Shown here: one piece after another, positions 17,014 through 24,898 of the stretch
Layout: the number at the start of each line of letters is the position of its first letter
Numbering within the stretch: the stretch's first letter is position 1
Assembly (NCBI GenBank): GCA_963665215.2
Contig: CAXXWW010000008.1
Span: 496,001-560,000, forward strand
Direction of reading: 5' to 3'
Source of the DNA: G963665215 sp963665215
GTDB lineage: Bacteria; Chloroflexota; Dehalococcoidia; Lucifugimonadales; CAUZJF01
DNA length: 64,000 nucleotides
Notes under the pieces: generated by a model
What the model saw: the letters and a program-made list of their open reading frames with translations, nothing else
Databases searched by the model: none
What the model was told of the DNA's origin: nothing
Made by a program: the position numbers and the translations under genes

Positions 17014-18748
17014 CTAATCCCGAATCCACCGAAGGAGGGCGTCGGGTTAGCGTCCTGAGGCGGCAAGAAGGTGCTCCTGTGCTTCTGGGATAATGGTTTT
17101 GTAGCAAAAAAACGGCCCTGGAAAAGGAGCACCCAGTAGATGCTGCCACGCAACCACCCCGACCGGATCCAAATCACCTTCGACGACCGCCGCTTGGTGG
17201 CCAATGCCGGGCTGCTCCTTCCGGCCACCCTGGCGCGGCACCTCGGCCTGCCCGAACTTGTCCGGCAGCGCCTCGACCTGGGCGATGCCCCGGGGCGGGC
17301 GAACACGAGCGACAAGATGATGACGCTGGTGGCGTCTGCGCTGGCTGGGGGCGACTGCATTGACGACGCCGATGTGTTGCGCACCGGGGGGACGGCCTGC
17401 ACCCTGGGCGGCACGGTCAAGGCGCCATCCACCCTGGGCACCTTCCTGCGCAGCTTCCGGTGGGGCCACGTCCGTCAACTCGACCGGGTGAGCCGCGAGT
17501 TGCTGGCCCGGGCTTGGCAGGCCGGGGCGGGACCCGGCGACGGGCCCCTGACCATTGACCTGGACTCCACCATCTGCGAGACCTACGGACTGGCCCTGGC
17601 CAAGGAGGGCGCCCGCCACCACGGCTATACCGGCAAGCGGGGCTACCACCCGCTGCTGGCCATCGCCGCCGGCACCGGAGACGTGCTGATGTCCCGGCTG
17701 CGCGAGGGCCGGGCCAACACCGCCCGCGGCGCCGCCCACTTCCTGCGGGAGACGGTGGGACGGGTGCGCTACGCCGGGGCCAACGGACGACTCACGCTAC
17801 GGGCCGACAGCGGGTTCTACACTCATGGCGTGGTATCCGTCTGCCGCAAGATGGATGTCCGCTTCTCCATCACCATCCGCCAGCACAAAAGCCTGCACAA
17901 TCTCATCGAGGCGATACCCGAAGATGCCTGGACGCCGATTCCTTACTGGATGGACGGCGCCGCCGATGTGGCCGAGACCACCTGCACCCCCTTCCAGGCC
18001 GAGGCGGACGCCGCGCCGGTACGGCTCATCGTCCGGCGGGTGAAGCCGACGCCCGGTTCCCAACTGGCCCTCTTCGCCAAATACAGCTATCATGGCTTCA
18101 TCACCGACCGGGACGGGGAGTTGCTCGAACTGGAGGCTGACCATCGCCGCCACGCCGAGATCGAGAATGCCATACGCGACCTCAAGTACGGCGTCGGGCT
18201 GAACCATCTCCCCTCGGGCCGCTTCGCCGCCAACGGCGCCTGGCTGGCCGTCCAGACGATGGCCCACAACCTGGCCCGCTGGACGGCGCGGATCGGTCTG
18301 GGAGAGCGGATAGCCACCACCAAGACCCTCCGGCGGCGGTTCTTCTCCCTGGCCGGACGGCTCACCCGCTCGGCACGCCGGTTGACCCTGCATCTTCCGG
18401 ATCGCTGGCCTTGGGCTGAGAAGTTCAGCCGCGCCTTGGCCCGGCTGCGAGCCATTCCACTCCCGGCCTGACGGCACCGTCGGCGACCGACCCACCCACC
18501 GGACAACCGAAGATCCCCGCAGACTCGTGCCAGCCCGGTCCGAGAGAGTTCCCTGCTGCGTATTCTCTCGCCATCCCGCGCATCGCAGCTCCCGCAGACG
18601 GCCATAGGGGCCCCTGTGCGGCGATGAAGACCGTCCGCCGACCTCCCTACCCCAAATGGAACCCAGGCTATTTCCCCTGTAGCTCCCTCACCCCCCTTCC
18701 GCTTTCCTCACGCCGTCCATCCGTGTCCTTCGGTGGATTCGGGCTAAT
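17014..18748 (+). mobile_element. IS1380-family insertion sequence with 5-bp target duplication
   Basis: A complete element of 1725 bp at 17019-18743, bounded by inverted repeats with an 18-bp perfect match (CCCGAATCCACCGAAGGA at 17019-17036 and its complement at 18726-18743). It is flanked by the direct repeat CTAAT (17014-17018 and 18744-18748), the expected target duplication. The single transposase gene is intact, so the copy could be active. It inserted into a small gene of the kinase cassette. Confidence 0.9.
17140..18471 (+). CDS. IS1380-family DDE transposase
   Basis: A 443-residue transposase occupying most of the element. Family signs are an N-terminal region NAGLLLPATLARHLGLPELV, the first catalytic Asp in LTIDLDSTICETYG (about residue 138), HGYTGKRGYHPLLAI, the second Asp in LTLRADSGFYTHGVV (about 220) and a late acidic segment HAEIENAIRDLKYGVGLNHL (about 335). 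Length and order are normal for IS1380 and no frameshift is seen. AAGGAG lies 11 nt upstream of the ATG. Confidence 0.93.
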   Translation: MLPRNHPDRIQITFDDRRLVANAGLLLPATLARHLGLPELVRQRLDLGDAPGRANTSDKMMTLVASALAGGDCIDDADVLRTGGTACTLGGTVKAPSTLGTFLRSFRWGHVRQLDRVSRELLARAWQAGAGPGDGPLTIDLDSTICETYGLALAKEGARHHGYTGKRGYHPLLAIAAGTGDVLMSRLREGRANTARGAAHFLRETVGRVRYAGANGRLTLRADSGFYTHGVVSVCRKMDVRFSITIRQHKSLHNLIEAIPEDAWTPIPYWMDGAADVAETTCTPFQAEADAAPVRLIVRRVKPTPGSQLALFAKYSYHGFITDRDGELLELEADHRRHAEIENAIRDLKYGVGLNHLPSGRFAANGAWLAVQTMAHNLARWTARIGLGERIATTKTLRRRFFSLAGRLTRSARRLTLHLPDRWPWAEKFSRALARLRAIPLPA

Positions 18749-18929
18749 TCAAAAGGAGCCAGCGAATGAGGGATACATTGACGTCCGAGGTAAGGTCAAA
18801 CGTTTGAGGGGAGAACTCTACGGAGTCAGCCTACAGGAAGAAGCCATACAAGTCGCCTCTGGCCTCGTCAAGGGGTGGGTCGAAGCGGCTCTTCGAGTCA
18901 TCGAGCGGATGACAAGATAGGAGGAGCAG

Positions 18930-19181
18930 ATGGCTCTCACAGAACGGCAAAAAGAGACTGTCCTGGATTCCTTGCGGGGGAGAATAAAAGGCGGCTGTCC
19001 AATGTGTGCCAGCACCGAGTGGACCCTGCACGACGAGGTCGTCTCTACAATGACCAGCAGCCTGGGGGGCGACGCCGCAATCGGTAGTCGGCACATCCCC
19101 ATGGTTCAGTTAGTGTGTAACAAGTGTGGTTTCGTTGGTCACCATGCCATCGGGCTACTGGGAATTTCTCTGAATGAATAG
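18930..19181 (+). CDS. Small zinc-ribbon protein
   Basis: An 83-residue protein with a four-Cys zinc ribbon: GGCPMCASTEW near residue 22 and LVCNKCGFVGHH near residue 64. It starts MALTERQKETVLDSLRGRIK after AGGAGGAG (18920-18927), a strong ribosome-binding site. This type of short CPxC...IPMV.L.CNKCG protein is widespread and uncharacterised. Its position right after the interrupted small gene links it to the kinase operon. A nucleic-acid or protein-binding adaptor role is plausible but unproven. Confidence 0.75.
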   Translation: MALTERQKETVLDSLRGRIKGGCPMCASTEWTLHDEVVSTMTSSLGGDAAIGSRHIPMVQLVCNKCGFVGHHAIGLLGISLNE

Positions 19182-19218
19182 CACGTGACATCACTTGGCC
19201 CGTTCCGAGGCGAGCCGA

Positions 19219-20199
19219 CTACCATACCCACAGGCGTTTCAGGTATCGCCTGGCCCGAGTCCATTCGTGGTTGCCCTCCCTCACCCGTAGTGCCGCTTGA
19301 GCTCGGACCTGTAGCTTCTCCCCAGCCAGTCGCCGTTCTCGCCCAGCCACTCGCTCAGCAGCGTCGTGCCCGTGGCCGGCGCCTTGGAGACCAGCAGGCC
19401 GGCCATCAGCCCATCGACCTCGTCGCGTGTCACGACGGATATCGTGCGTCAGAAAACCCGCCAGCCTGGTCAGGGCATGCGCCAGCCCTGGGCCGAGGTG
19501 CACCAGTCGCGCCCTGCTGCCGACACTTGCGCCGATGAGCCGGACCAGCTCCTCGAAGGTGTAGGTCTCCGGCCCAACGGCGTCAACCACCTGATCGGCG
19601 CCCTCGAACGCCGCTGCCACGGCTATCTCGGCCAGGTCTTCGACGTACACGGGCTGTACGCGATAGGCCCCCGAGCCGAATATGGGGAAAAAAGGAAATC
19701 GCCTCAGCCCCCAGGCGATGTTGTTGATGAGGATGTCCTCCCTGCCGAAGATGAGGGTGGGCCTGACGATCGCAGAGGACAGCCGTGACCTACTGACGGC
19801 CTCCTCGGCGAGACCCTTCCCGCGGAAGTATTCAAAATGCGAGTCCGGGTCGGCGCTGGTGATGCTTATGTGGACGAGCCTGCGCACTCCCGCTTGCTCG
19901 GCCGCCTTGATCAGCACCCGGGTATTCTGAACCGCGCTCTCGAGGGTGACGCGGCCCCGAGAAAAGCGTATCCAGTATGTGTTGAAAAGGGTGTCCGTCC
20001 CCTCCAGGCTTCTGGCCAGCCCCTTGGCGTCGCCGAAGTCCAGCGGGGCCACGTCGACGCGGCCGGCAAAGGGGTCCGGGCTGTGTGGATGGCCCGTCAG
20101 TGTTCTCACGCGGTGGCCCGTGTCGAGGAGGCGCTGAGCGATATACCGGCCGGTGTAGCTGAAGGCGCCCGTAACCGCGCTTAGCTCGGGAGGCGGCAT
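19219..20199 (-). CDS. NAD(P)-binding SDR/NmrA-like epimerase, C-terminal frameshift
   Basis: Atypical short-chain dehydrogenase related to NmrA and complex-I 39-kDa-like proteins. The nucleotide site is VTGAFSYTGRYIAQRLL (about 8-24); later motifs are RRLVHISITSADPDS and VRPTLIFGREDILINNIAW. Homology follows this frame to LAGFLTHDI (near 19437) and then jumps by one base to VVTRDEVDGLMAGLLVSKAP through LSEWLGENGDWLGRSYRSEL and KRHYG, stopping at 19281. So a one-base indel near 19437 replaces the last ~52 residues with unrelated sequence. It could be a sequencing error or recent damage. The gene follows sbcC on the same strand by 108 bp. Confidence 0.8.
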   Translation of the reverse strand: MPPPELSAVTGAFSYTGRYIAQRLLDTGHRVRTLTGHPHSPDPFAGRVDVAPLDFGDAKGLARSLEGTDTLFNTYWIRFSRGRVTLESAVQNTRVLIKAAEQAGVRRLVHISITSADPDSHFEYFRGKGLAEEAVSRSRLSSAIVRPTLIFGREDILINNIAWGLRRFPFFPIFGSGAYRVQPVYVEDLAEIAVAAAFEGADQVVDAVGPETYTFEELVRLIGASVGSRARLVHLGPGLAHALTRLAGFLTHDIRRDTRRGRWADGRPAGLQGAGHGHDAAERVAGRERRLAGEKLQVRAQAALRVREGNHEWTRARRYLKRLWVW

Positions 20200-20307
20200 C
20201 GTTGCACCAGGGGTTGTCCGTGTCTCATCTTGTGCGAGCAGCGAACTGCATCAGCGCGCCGACGTCAAAACCAGGTCCGTAGAGCCGGAGATGGAATAGG
20301 GATCCCC

Positions 20308-22884
20308 CTACACCACGACGAAGGTGGAGCCCGAGGAGGTCTTGGTGACCTCGATGCGCGTTGGGAAGGCCTCCTTGACCTCGTCGATGTGGGTGATGAC
20401 GATGATCTTCTGAAAGTCCGACTGGATCGACTGGATGGCCTCCTTGAGGCGCTCCTGTCCGGTGGAGTCCTGGGTGCCAAACCCCTCGTCGATGAAAAGG
20501 ATGGGGAGCGGCGCCCCGGACCTGCGGGCCAGGAGCTTCGACATGGCGATGCGAAGCGCGAAGTTGATCCGGAAGGCCTCCCCGCCGCTGAAGGTCTCGT
20601 AGCTGCGGGTGCCCACCTCGTCGGATATCTTTATCTCGAGCTCCTCGGAGGGCACTCCCATCCCACGTACCTTCCGGCCCTCCTGTAGCTGTAGTTTCAG
20701 GAACATGCGGTTGTCCGTCAGGCGGCCCAGGAGCTCGTTGGCCTCGTTCTGGAGCTGCGGTATGGCCATCTCGATGATCAGGGCCTGGATGCCGTTCTTC
20801 CCGAAGGCCACCACCAGCTCGTCGGAGATCCCCTTCTCGTCCACCAGCTCCCGGCGGCTGCGTTCCAGCCCCTGTAGCTCCTTCTGCAGCGAGGCGAGCC
20901 GGGCGAGCTGGTCGGTCAGGACCCCTTTTTGCACCAGGGCATCCTGCCTGCGCTTCTCCAGCGTCCTGTGGCTCGACTGGGCCTCGGCCAGCCGTGACTC
21001 GAGGGCGGGGAGGGACTCCAGCTCCCGGTCCAGGGCCTTCCGCTGCGCCTCGTCCAGTTCCAATTCGCTATTGCGGCGGTCTAGCATTTTGAGGACCGTG
21101 GCTAGCGCCTCGCGCTCGCCGGGCAACGCCTCCGTGGCCTCCGACAGCTTGCGGTGTAGCTCGGCGAAGGGCGCCAGCATCTCGACCCGCTCTCTCGCGC
21201 TGCGGTGGCCATCGGCGTCGTAGCCAAGGGCCGAGAGCTCCCCATCAAGCTGGGCAAGTCTGCGGCGCTCTGGGAGAGCGAAGTCCTGATTCGCGAGAAG
21301 GCCCTGGGTCTGATCGAGCTCGCTGTTGGCCCGCTGAAGCTCGGCATGCGCCCCCTCCGAGTCCTGCCGCTCGCGTTCCAGGCTGCCAATCCTGCTCTGG
21401 GTCTGCTTGCGCCCCTGGTTGAGGCGCGACTCTTGGGCGGATATCTGGGCGACCAGGCCTTCATTCTGCTGCTTCAGCAGTTCGCGCTGGTCTGAGCTCT
21501 CCTTGTACTGCCGCTTGGCGTCGACGCCCTGGGCCTCGTACTCGCGGCGCAGGTGCTCCTGGCCCTCGGGACCGAGGGGCTGCTTGCACAGGGGGCACAG
21601 CGCGCCGTCTACGTTGAGCATGTCAAACTTCTTTCGGGTCTCCTCCATGCCGTTCATCAGCCCGGATTTGGTCTCATCCAGATTGGCGATGGCGACGCTG
21701 AGGCCCTGTGACGTTTCACGTTGCGTCCGGAGCTGACGCTCGAGGTCGTCGAGGCTGCCCTGCTCCCGGAGCGTGTCGCGCAGGCTCTCCTCGATCTGCG
21801 GCACGCGGCCGGCCCTGGGCTCCAGATCGCGGCTGATGGTGCTGCGAAGCTGCGTTACTCTCGCCGACAACCGCTCCGTCTGTACGGCGATCTCCTGTTC
21901 CAGTCGCGCCCTCTCACCGTCGAGCACACTCTTACGGGCAAGTGCCTGGTCCAATCGCTCCAGCTCGGCGCCGGCCTCCTGCAATTGCGGGTAACGTTGT
22001 CTTATCTCGGGCTCCCTCTCCTGCGATGCCTCGTAGACGCCGATGCGCTGCTGGATGTTGCGCGCCTGGCGCTCCAGGTCGCCTATCTCCGCGCGGGCGG
22101 GTCCCAGGCGGCGTATCAGGGTGTCGAGGACCTCTCGGCGGCCTCTCAGGGAGTCGACGGCTTCTCTGAGTGATTCTACCTCTCGCCCTTTGGAGTCCGC
22201 CTCCGGCGATATGAGGTCCAGCTCTGCGTCAACCGAGGCTAGCTTCTGCTCGTGTTCGGCCTTGCCGGCCACCTCCTGCCGTCGCAGGGCGATGTCGCTC
22301 TCCACCTCCCTCACCTTGTCTTCGAGGGCGCGGCTCTGGTCCCTGGCTCGCTGCTCCAGCCGCTGGTAATAGGACAGGTCCAGGACCTCTGCCAGACGCT
22401 CCTTTCGCATGGCCGGGCTGCTGGTCGTGAAGAGGTCGGCCCGTCCCTGAAGCAAGAACGCGGTGTTGACGAAGGTATCGTAGTCCATGTGGAGCATCTC
22501 GCGGATTTGCGCCTCGGTCTCACGGACTGTGTTGCCCGTGATGGGGCGAAGGCCGTCGTCGGAGACGACCTGAAGCTCGAGGAGGGTGGTCCCCTGCTTG
22601 CTCCGGGCTGAGCGCGAGTACCTTCGGCTCACGCGATACCGCTGGGCGCGGGCGATGAATTCCAGCTCAACGGCCATGTCCTGCTGGCCCTGGTGGACGA
22701 GCTCCTCCTGAGTGCGGGCCCTCGACTGCCCCCACAATACCCAGGTGATGGCGTCGAGCAGGGCGGTCTTGCCGTGGCCGTTTTGACCGGAAAGGCACGC
22801 CACGTGGATGCCCTCCAGCTCCAGCGTGGGGACGTTGTCCCGGTAGCACATGAAGTTCTTGACGGTCAGGCTCACTGGGATCAA
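20308..22884 (-). CDS. sbcC: SbcC/Rad50-type AAA ATPase (SMC family)
   Basis: An 858-residue DNA-end-processing ATPase, partner of the SbcD/Mre11 nuclease (not in this window). It has an N-terminal half-ATPase with Walker A SGQNGHGKTALLDAITW (about 33-49), two long coiled coils, a zinc hook CPLCKQPLGPEG at the centre, and a C-terminal lobe with FSGGEAFRINFALRIAMSK (signature) and Walker B ILFIDEGFGTQD. The TTG at 22884 gives the start LIPVSLTVKNFMCYRDN, matching the conserved MIPVSLTLRNFMCY-type beginning; the frame is open upstream to 23019 but without homology. Slightly shorter than E. coli SbcC, normal for the Chloroflexota/archaeal type. Confidence 0.9.
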   Translation of the reverse strand: MIPVSLTVKNFMCYRDNVPTLELEGIHVACLSGQNGHGKTALLDAITWVLWGQSRARTQEELVHQGQQDMAVELEFIARAQRYRVSRRYSRSARSKQGTTLLELQVVSDDGLRPITGNTVRETEAQIREMLHMDYDTFVNTAFLLQGRADLFTTSSPAMRKERLAEVLDLSYYQRLEQRARDQSRALEDKVREVESDIALRRQEVAGKAEHEQKLASVDAELDLISPEADSKGREVESLREAVDSLRGRREVLDTLIRRLGPARAEIGDLERQARNIQQRIGVYEASQEREPEIRQRYPQLQEAGAELERLDQALARKSVLDGERARLEQEIAVQTERLSARVTQLRSTISRDLEPRAGRVPQIEESLRDTLREQGSLDDLERQLRTQRETSQGLSVAIANLDETKSGLMNGMEETRKKFDMLNVDGALCPLCKQPLGPEGQEHLRREYEAQGVDAKRQYKESSDQRELLKQQNEGLVAQISAQESRLNQGRKQTQSRIGSLERERQDSEGAHAELQRANSELDQTQGLLANQDFALPERRRLAQLDGELSALGYDADGHRSARERVEMLAPFAELHRKLSEATEALPGEREALATVLKMLDRRNSELELDEAQRKALDRELESLPALESRLAEAQSSHRTLEKRRQDALVQKGVLTDQLARLASLQKELQGLERSRRELVDEKGISDELVVAFGKNGIQALIIEMAIPQLQNEANELLGRLTDNRMFLKLQLQEGRKVRGMGVPSEELEIKISDEVGTRSYETFSGGEAFRINFALRIAMSKLLARRSGAPLPILFIDEGFGTQDSTGQERLKEAIQSIQSDFQKIIVITHIDEVKEAFPTRIEVTKTSSGSTFVVV

Positions 22885-23325
22885 TGGGCGGTCCGATGCC
22901 GGAAACGAGGGTTCAGGCCCTGGGTAGGGGGGCGAAAGCAAAACATGCGGGACATGTTGTCGTCTCTTGGATGTGGCTGTGCATGAGCCACGGGTTAAGG
23001 CGATTATATTTGGCCGCAAGGATGGGGGTCAACAAGGAAACCCTGGGCCCGACATCCCGCCCGCACCAGTCCTTTGTCCCTTGGGCCGGCGCATCCACGG
23101 CGTCGTCGGGGTATAATGTGCCGAGCATCAGCGTCGAGGGCAACGCTTAGGCGCCACCGGCCCAAGGAGACAGGAAAATATGCCGGAGCAGAGTTGGGAC
23201 GGACCGTCCTTGAAAAGCGCCCCCTCCCATGGGGATTGGGCCCGCCCCCACACACCACACTGCGTCCGGCGGCTGCCTCACCAACCAAAAAGGCGCTTTT
23301 AACAACCACTTCTAGGAGGAGACGC
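22885..23325. other. Divergent intergenic region between sbcC and the NHL gene
   Basis: About 440 bp with a TATAAT on the plus strand at 23112-23117 (no good -35), which could drive the NHL-repeat gene with a long leader of about 200 nt. The frame open upstream of 23326 shows no homology. No other feature seen. Confidence 0.4.
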
Positions 23326-24279
23326 ATGGTACTACTGGGCAGCGAGGGGTACACATATGAGGTATCAGGAGAAGACTGGGGAGACCTTCCCGAGGGCTGG
23401 ACCTATAAGGAGGCCACCGCCGTCGCGGTGGACTCGCGGGACAACGTCTACGTCTTCAACCGGGGCGGGCATCCCATCATAGTCTACGACCGGGATGGCA
23501 GGTTCCTGCGGTCCTGGGGGGAGGGTGTATTCCCCAACCCCCATGGCGTCACAATCGGGCCCGACGACTCGGTGTACTGCGCCGACAACAGGGACCACAC
23601 CGTCCGCAAGTTCACCGTGGAGGGCAAGCTGCTTATGACGCTTGGGGAGAGTGGCTCCGCTTCGGCGCCCATGAGCGGGGAGCCGTTCAACAATCCCACG
23701 CACCTGGCCGTGGACCCGCGAAACGGCGACCTTTACGTGTCCGACGGCTACGGCAACGCCCGCGTGCACAAGTACTCTCCCGATGGGCGTCCGCTCTTCT
23801 CCTGGGGTGAGTCAGGCACGGATCCCGGCCATTTCAACATCGTCCACAATATCGACACGGACAGGGACGGCTACGTGTACGTGGCCGACCGCGAGAACCG
23901 GCGTATCCAGGTGTTCGATTCCAATGGGAAGTTCGAGACCCAGTGGGTGAACCTGTCAAAGGCGGCCGCCGTGTGCGTCGACAAGAGGGGTGACCATCTG
24001 GTCTACGTGGGCGAGTACTTTGCGGGGCAACCCTCTAATGCGACGGGAACGAATCTCGGTCCGCGAGTCACCATCTTCAACACCAACGGCGAGGTGCTGT
24101 CGCGGCTCAGCGAACAGCCGTTCGGGGACGAGCCCGGTCGATTTTACTCGCCCCACGGGATCACCGTGGACTCCAGGGGCGATATCTATGTGGCGGAGGT
24201 GTCCTATGCCGAGTACGGCAACAAGTCGGGGCCGCCGTACGTGCTTCGCTCCATGCAGAAGCTGGTGAAGCGTGGCTAG
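23326..24279 (+). CDS. NHL-repeat six-bladed beta-propeller protein
   Basis: A 317-residue propeller related to the peptidyl-hydroxyglycine amidating-lyase-like NHL proteins common in Chloroflexota. Blade motifs include ATAVAVDSRDNVYVFNRG, PHGVTIGPDDSVYCADN, PTHLAVDPRNGDLYVSDGYG, NIDTDRDGYVYVADRENRR and PHGITVDSRGDIYVAEVSY. There is no signal peptide, so it is probably cytoplasmic. The ATG at 23326 follows AGGAGGAG. Such proteins may act as lyases, lactonases or scaffolds; the catalytic residues needed to decide are not obvious. Confidence 0.85.
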   Translation: MVLLGSEGYTYEVSGEDWGDLPEGWTYKEATAVAVDSRDNVYVFNRGGHPIIVYDRDGRFLRSWGEGVFPNPHGVTIGPDDSVYCADNRDHTVRKFTVEGKLLMTLGESGSASAPMSGEPFNNPTHLAVDPRNGDLYVSDGYGNARVHKYSPDGRPLFSWGESGTDPGHFNIVHNIDTDRDGYVYVADRENRRIQVFDSNGKFETQWVNLSKAAAVCVDKRGDHLVYVGEYFAGQPSNATGTNLGPRVTIFNTNGEVLSRLSEQPFGDEPGRFYSPHGITVDSRGDIYVAEVSYAEYGNKSGPPYVLRSMQKLVKRG

Positions 24280-24355
24280 GCAGCCAACAGCGTCGCTGTG
24301 ACAGGCGTGGAAGGCCGGGCCGGTGTGAGCGCAGCGGCCCGCGTGGAGAAGCGGG

Positions 24356-24712
24356 ATGGGTAAAAGCAAGAACGTCGACTCGTGGATATCCGAGCATGAC
24401 CCCGCGTTGCGTCAGATATGTCACGCGCTGCGCGCTATCGTCCTCAGCGCCGACCCCGACATGCGAGAGTCCATAAAGTGGGGCAACCCGGTCTATGAGA
24501 AACACGGGAAGATATGCTACCTGTCCGCCACGGAGAGGTACGTCACCCTGGGATTTTTCAACGGCGCTCTCTTATCGGACCCAAAGGGGCGGATTGAGGG
24601 CACCGGCAAGAGGATGAGACACATAAAGGTGCGGGCTCTTGAGGATATCGACGGCGCGCAGCTCGCATCATGGGTGGGTGAGGCTGTGGCCCTGGACGAG
24701 ACCGGCGTCTAG
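24356..24712 (+). CDS. DUF1801 domain protein
   Basis: A 118-residue protein of the DUF1801/YdhG fold. Characteristic segments are DPALRQICHALRAIVLSADP, ESIKWGNPVYEKHGKICYLS, YVTLGFFNGALLSDPKGRIEG and HIKVRALEDID. It is small, soluble and complete. Family members are uncharacterised (one branch is an iron-chaperone-like fold). It lies 76 bp after the NHL gene on the same strand and may be co-transcribed. Confidence 0.85.
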   Translation: MGKSKNVDSWISEHDPALRQICHALRAIVLSADPDMRESIKWGNPVYEKHGKICYLSATERYVTLGFFNGALLSDPKGRIEGTGKRMRHIKVRALEDIDGAQLASWVGEAVALDETGV

Positions 24713-24784
24713 CCGGACATTGCGCGTTCGTCCGGCACGCCTTCTGTCTCGCCGGCAATCCCTAGCGGGCTGTGGAATTATGGG

Positions 24785-24895
24785 GTGTGCAGAGGGGCGA
24801 AGCCCCGGCGCCTGTCCTGAGCCTGCCGAAGGGCCGGTCCGCCGCAGGCGGATGAGAGCCTGCCCTGAGCACAGTCGAACGGGTTGTTCAGCGCC
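24785..24895. repeat. Dispersed intergenic repeat (CTGAGC-type palindromic)
   Basis: The segment CCTGTCCTGAGCCTGCCGAA ... GCCTGCCCTGAGCACAGTCG is an imperfect inverted pair of the CCTGAGC..GTCGAA type. Related copies lie at 12430-12510, 56230-56380 and 63640-63690. Such units are abundant in genomes of this group; function unknown. Confidence 0.5.
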
Positions 24896-24898
24896 CTG

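Larger units (their letters stand above)
16963..18920 (+). pseudogene. Small gene split by the IS1380 element
   Basis: Removing the IS and one copy of its CTAAT duplication joins 16963-17018 to 18749-18920 and restores one frame of about 75 codons. The joint reads GSSIFQLEDAMIVLFFLIQ, then KEPANEGYIDVRGKVKRLRG, and the frame ends RVIERMTR before TAG at 18918. A start at 16963 or 16996 is possible. The protein has no domain I recognise; the C-terminal half looks like one amphipathic helix. It lies between the kinase and the zinc-ribbon gene, 34 bp after the kinase stop and 9 bp before the next start, so all three were probably one operon before insertion. Confidence 0.6.
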
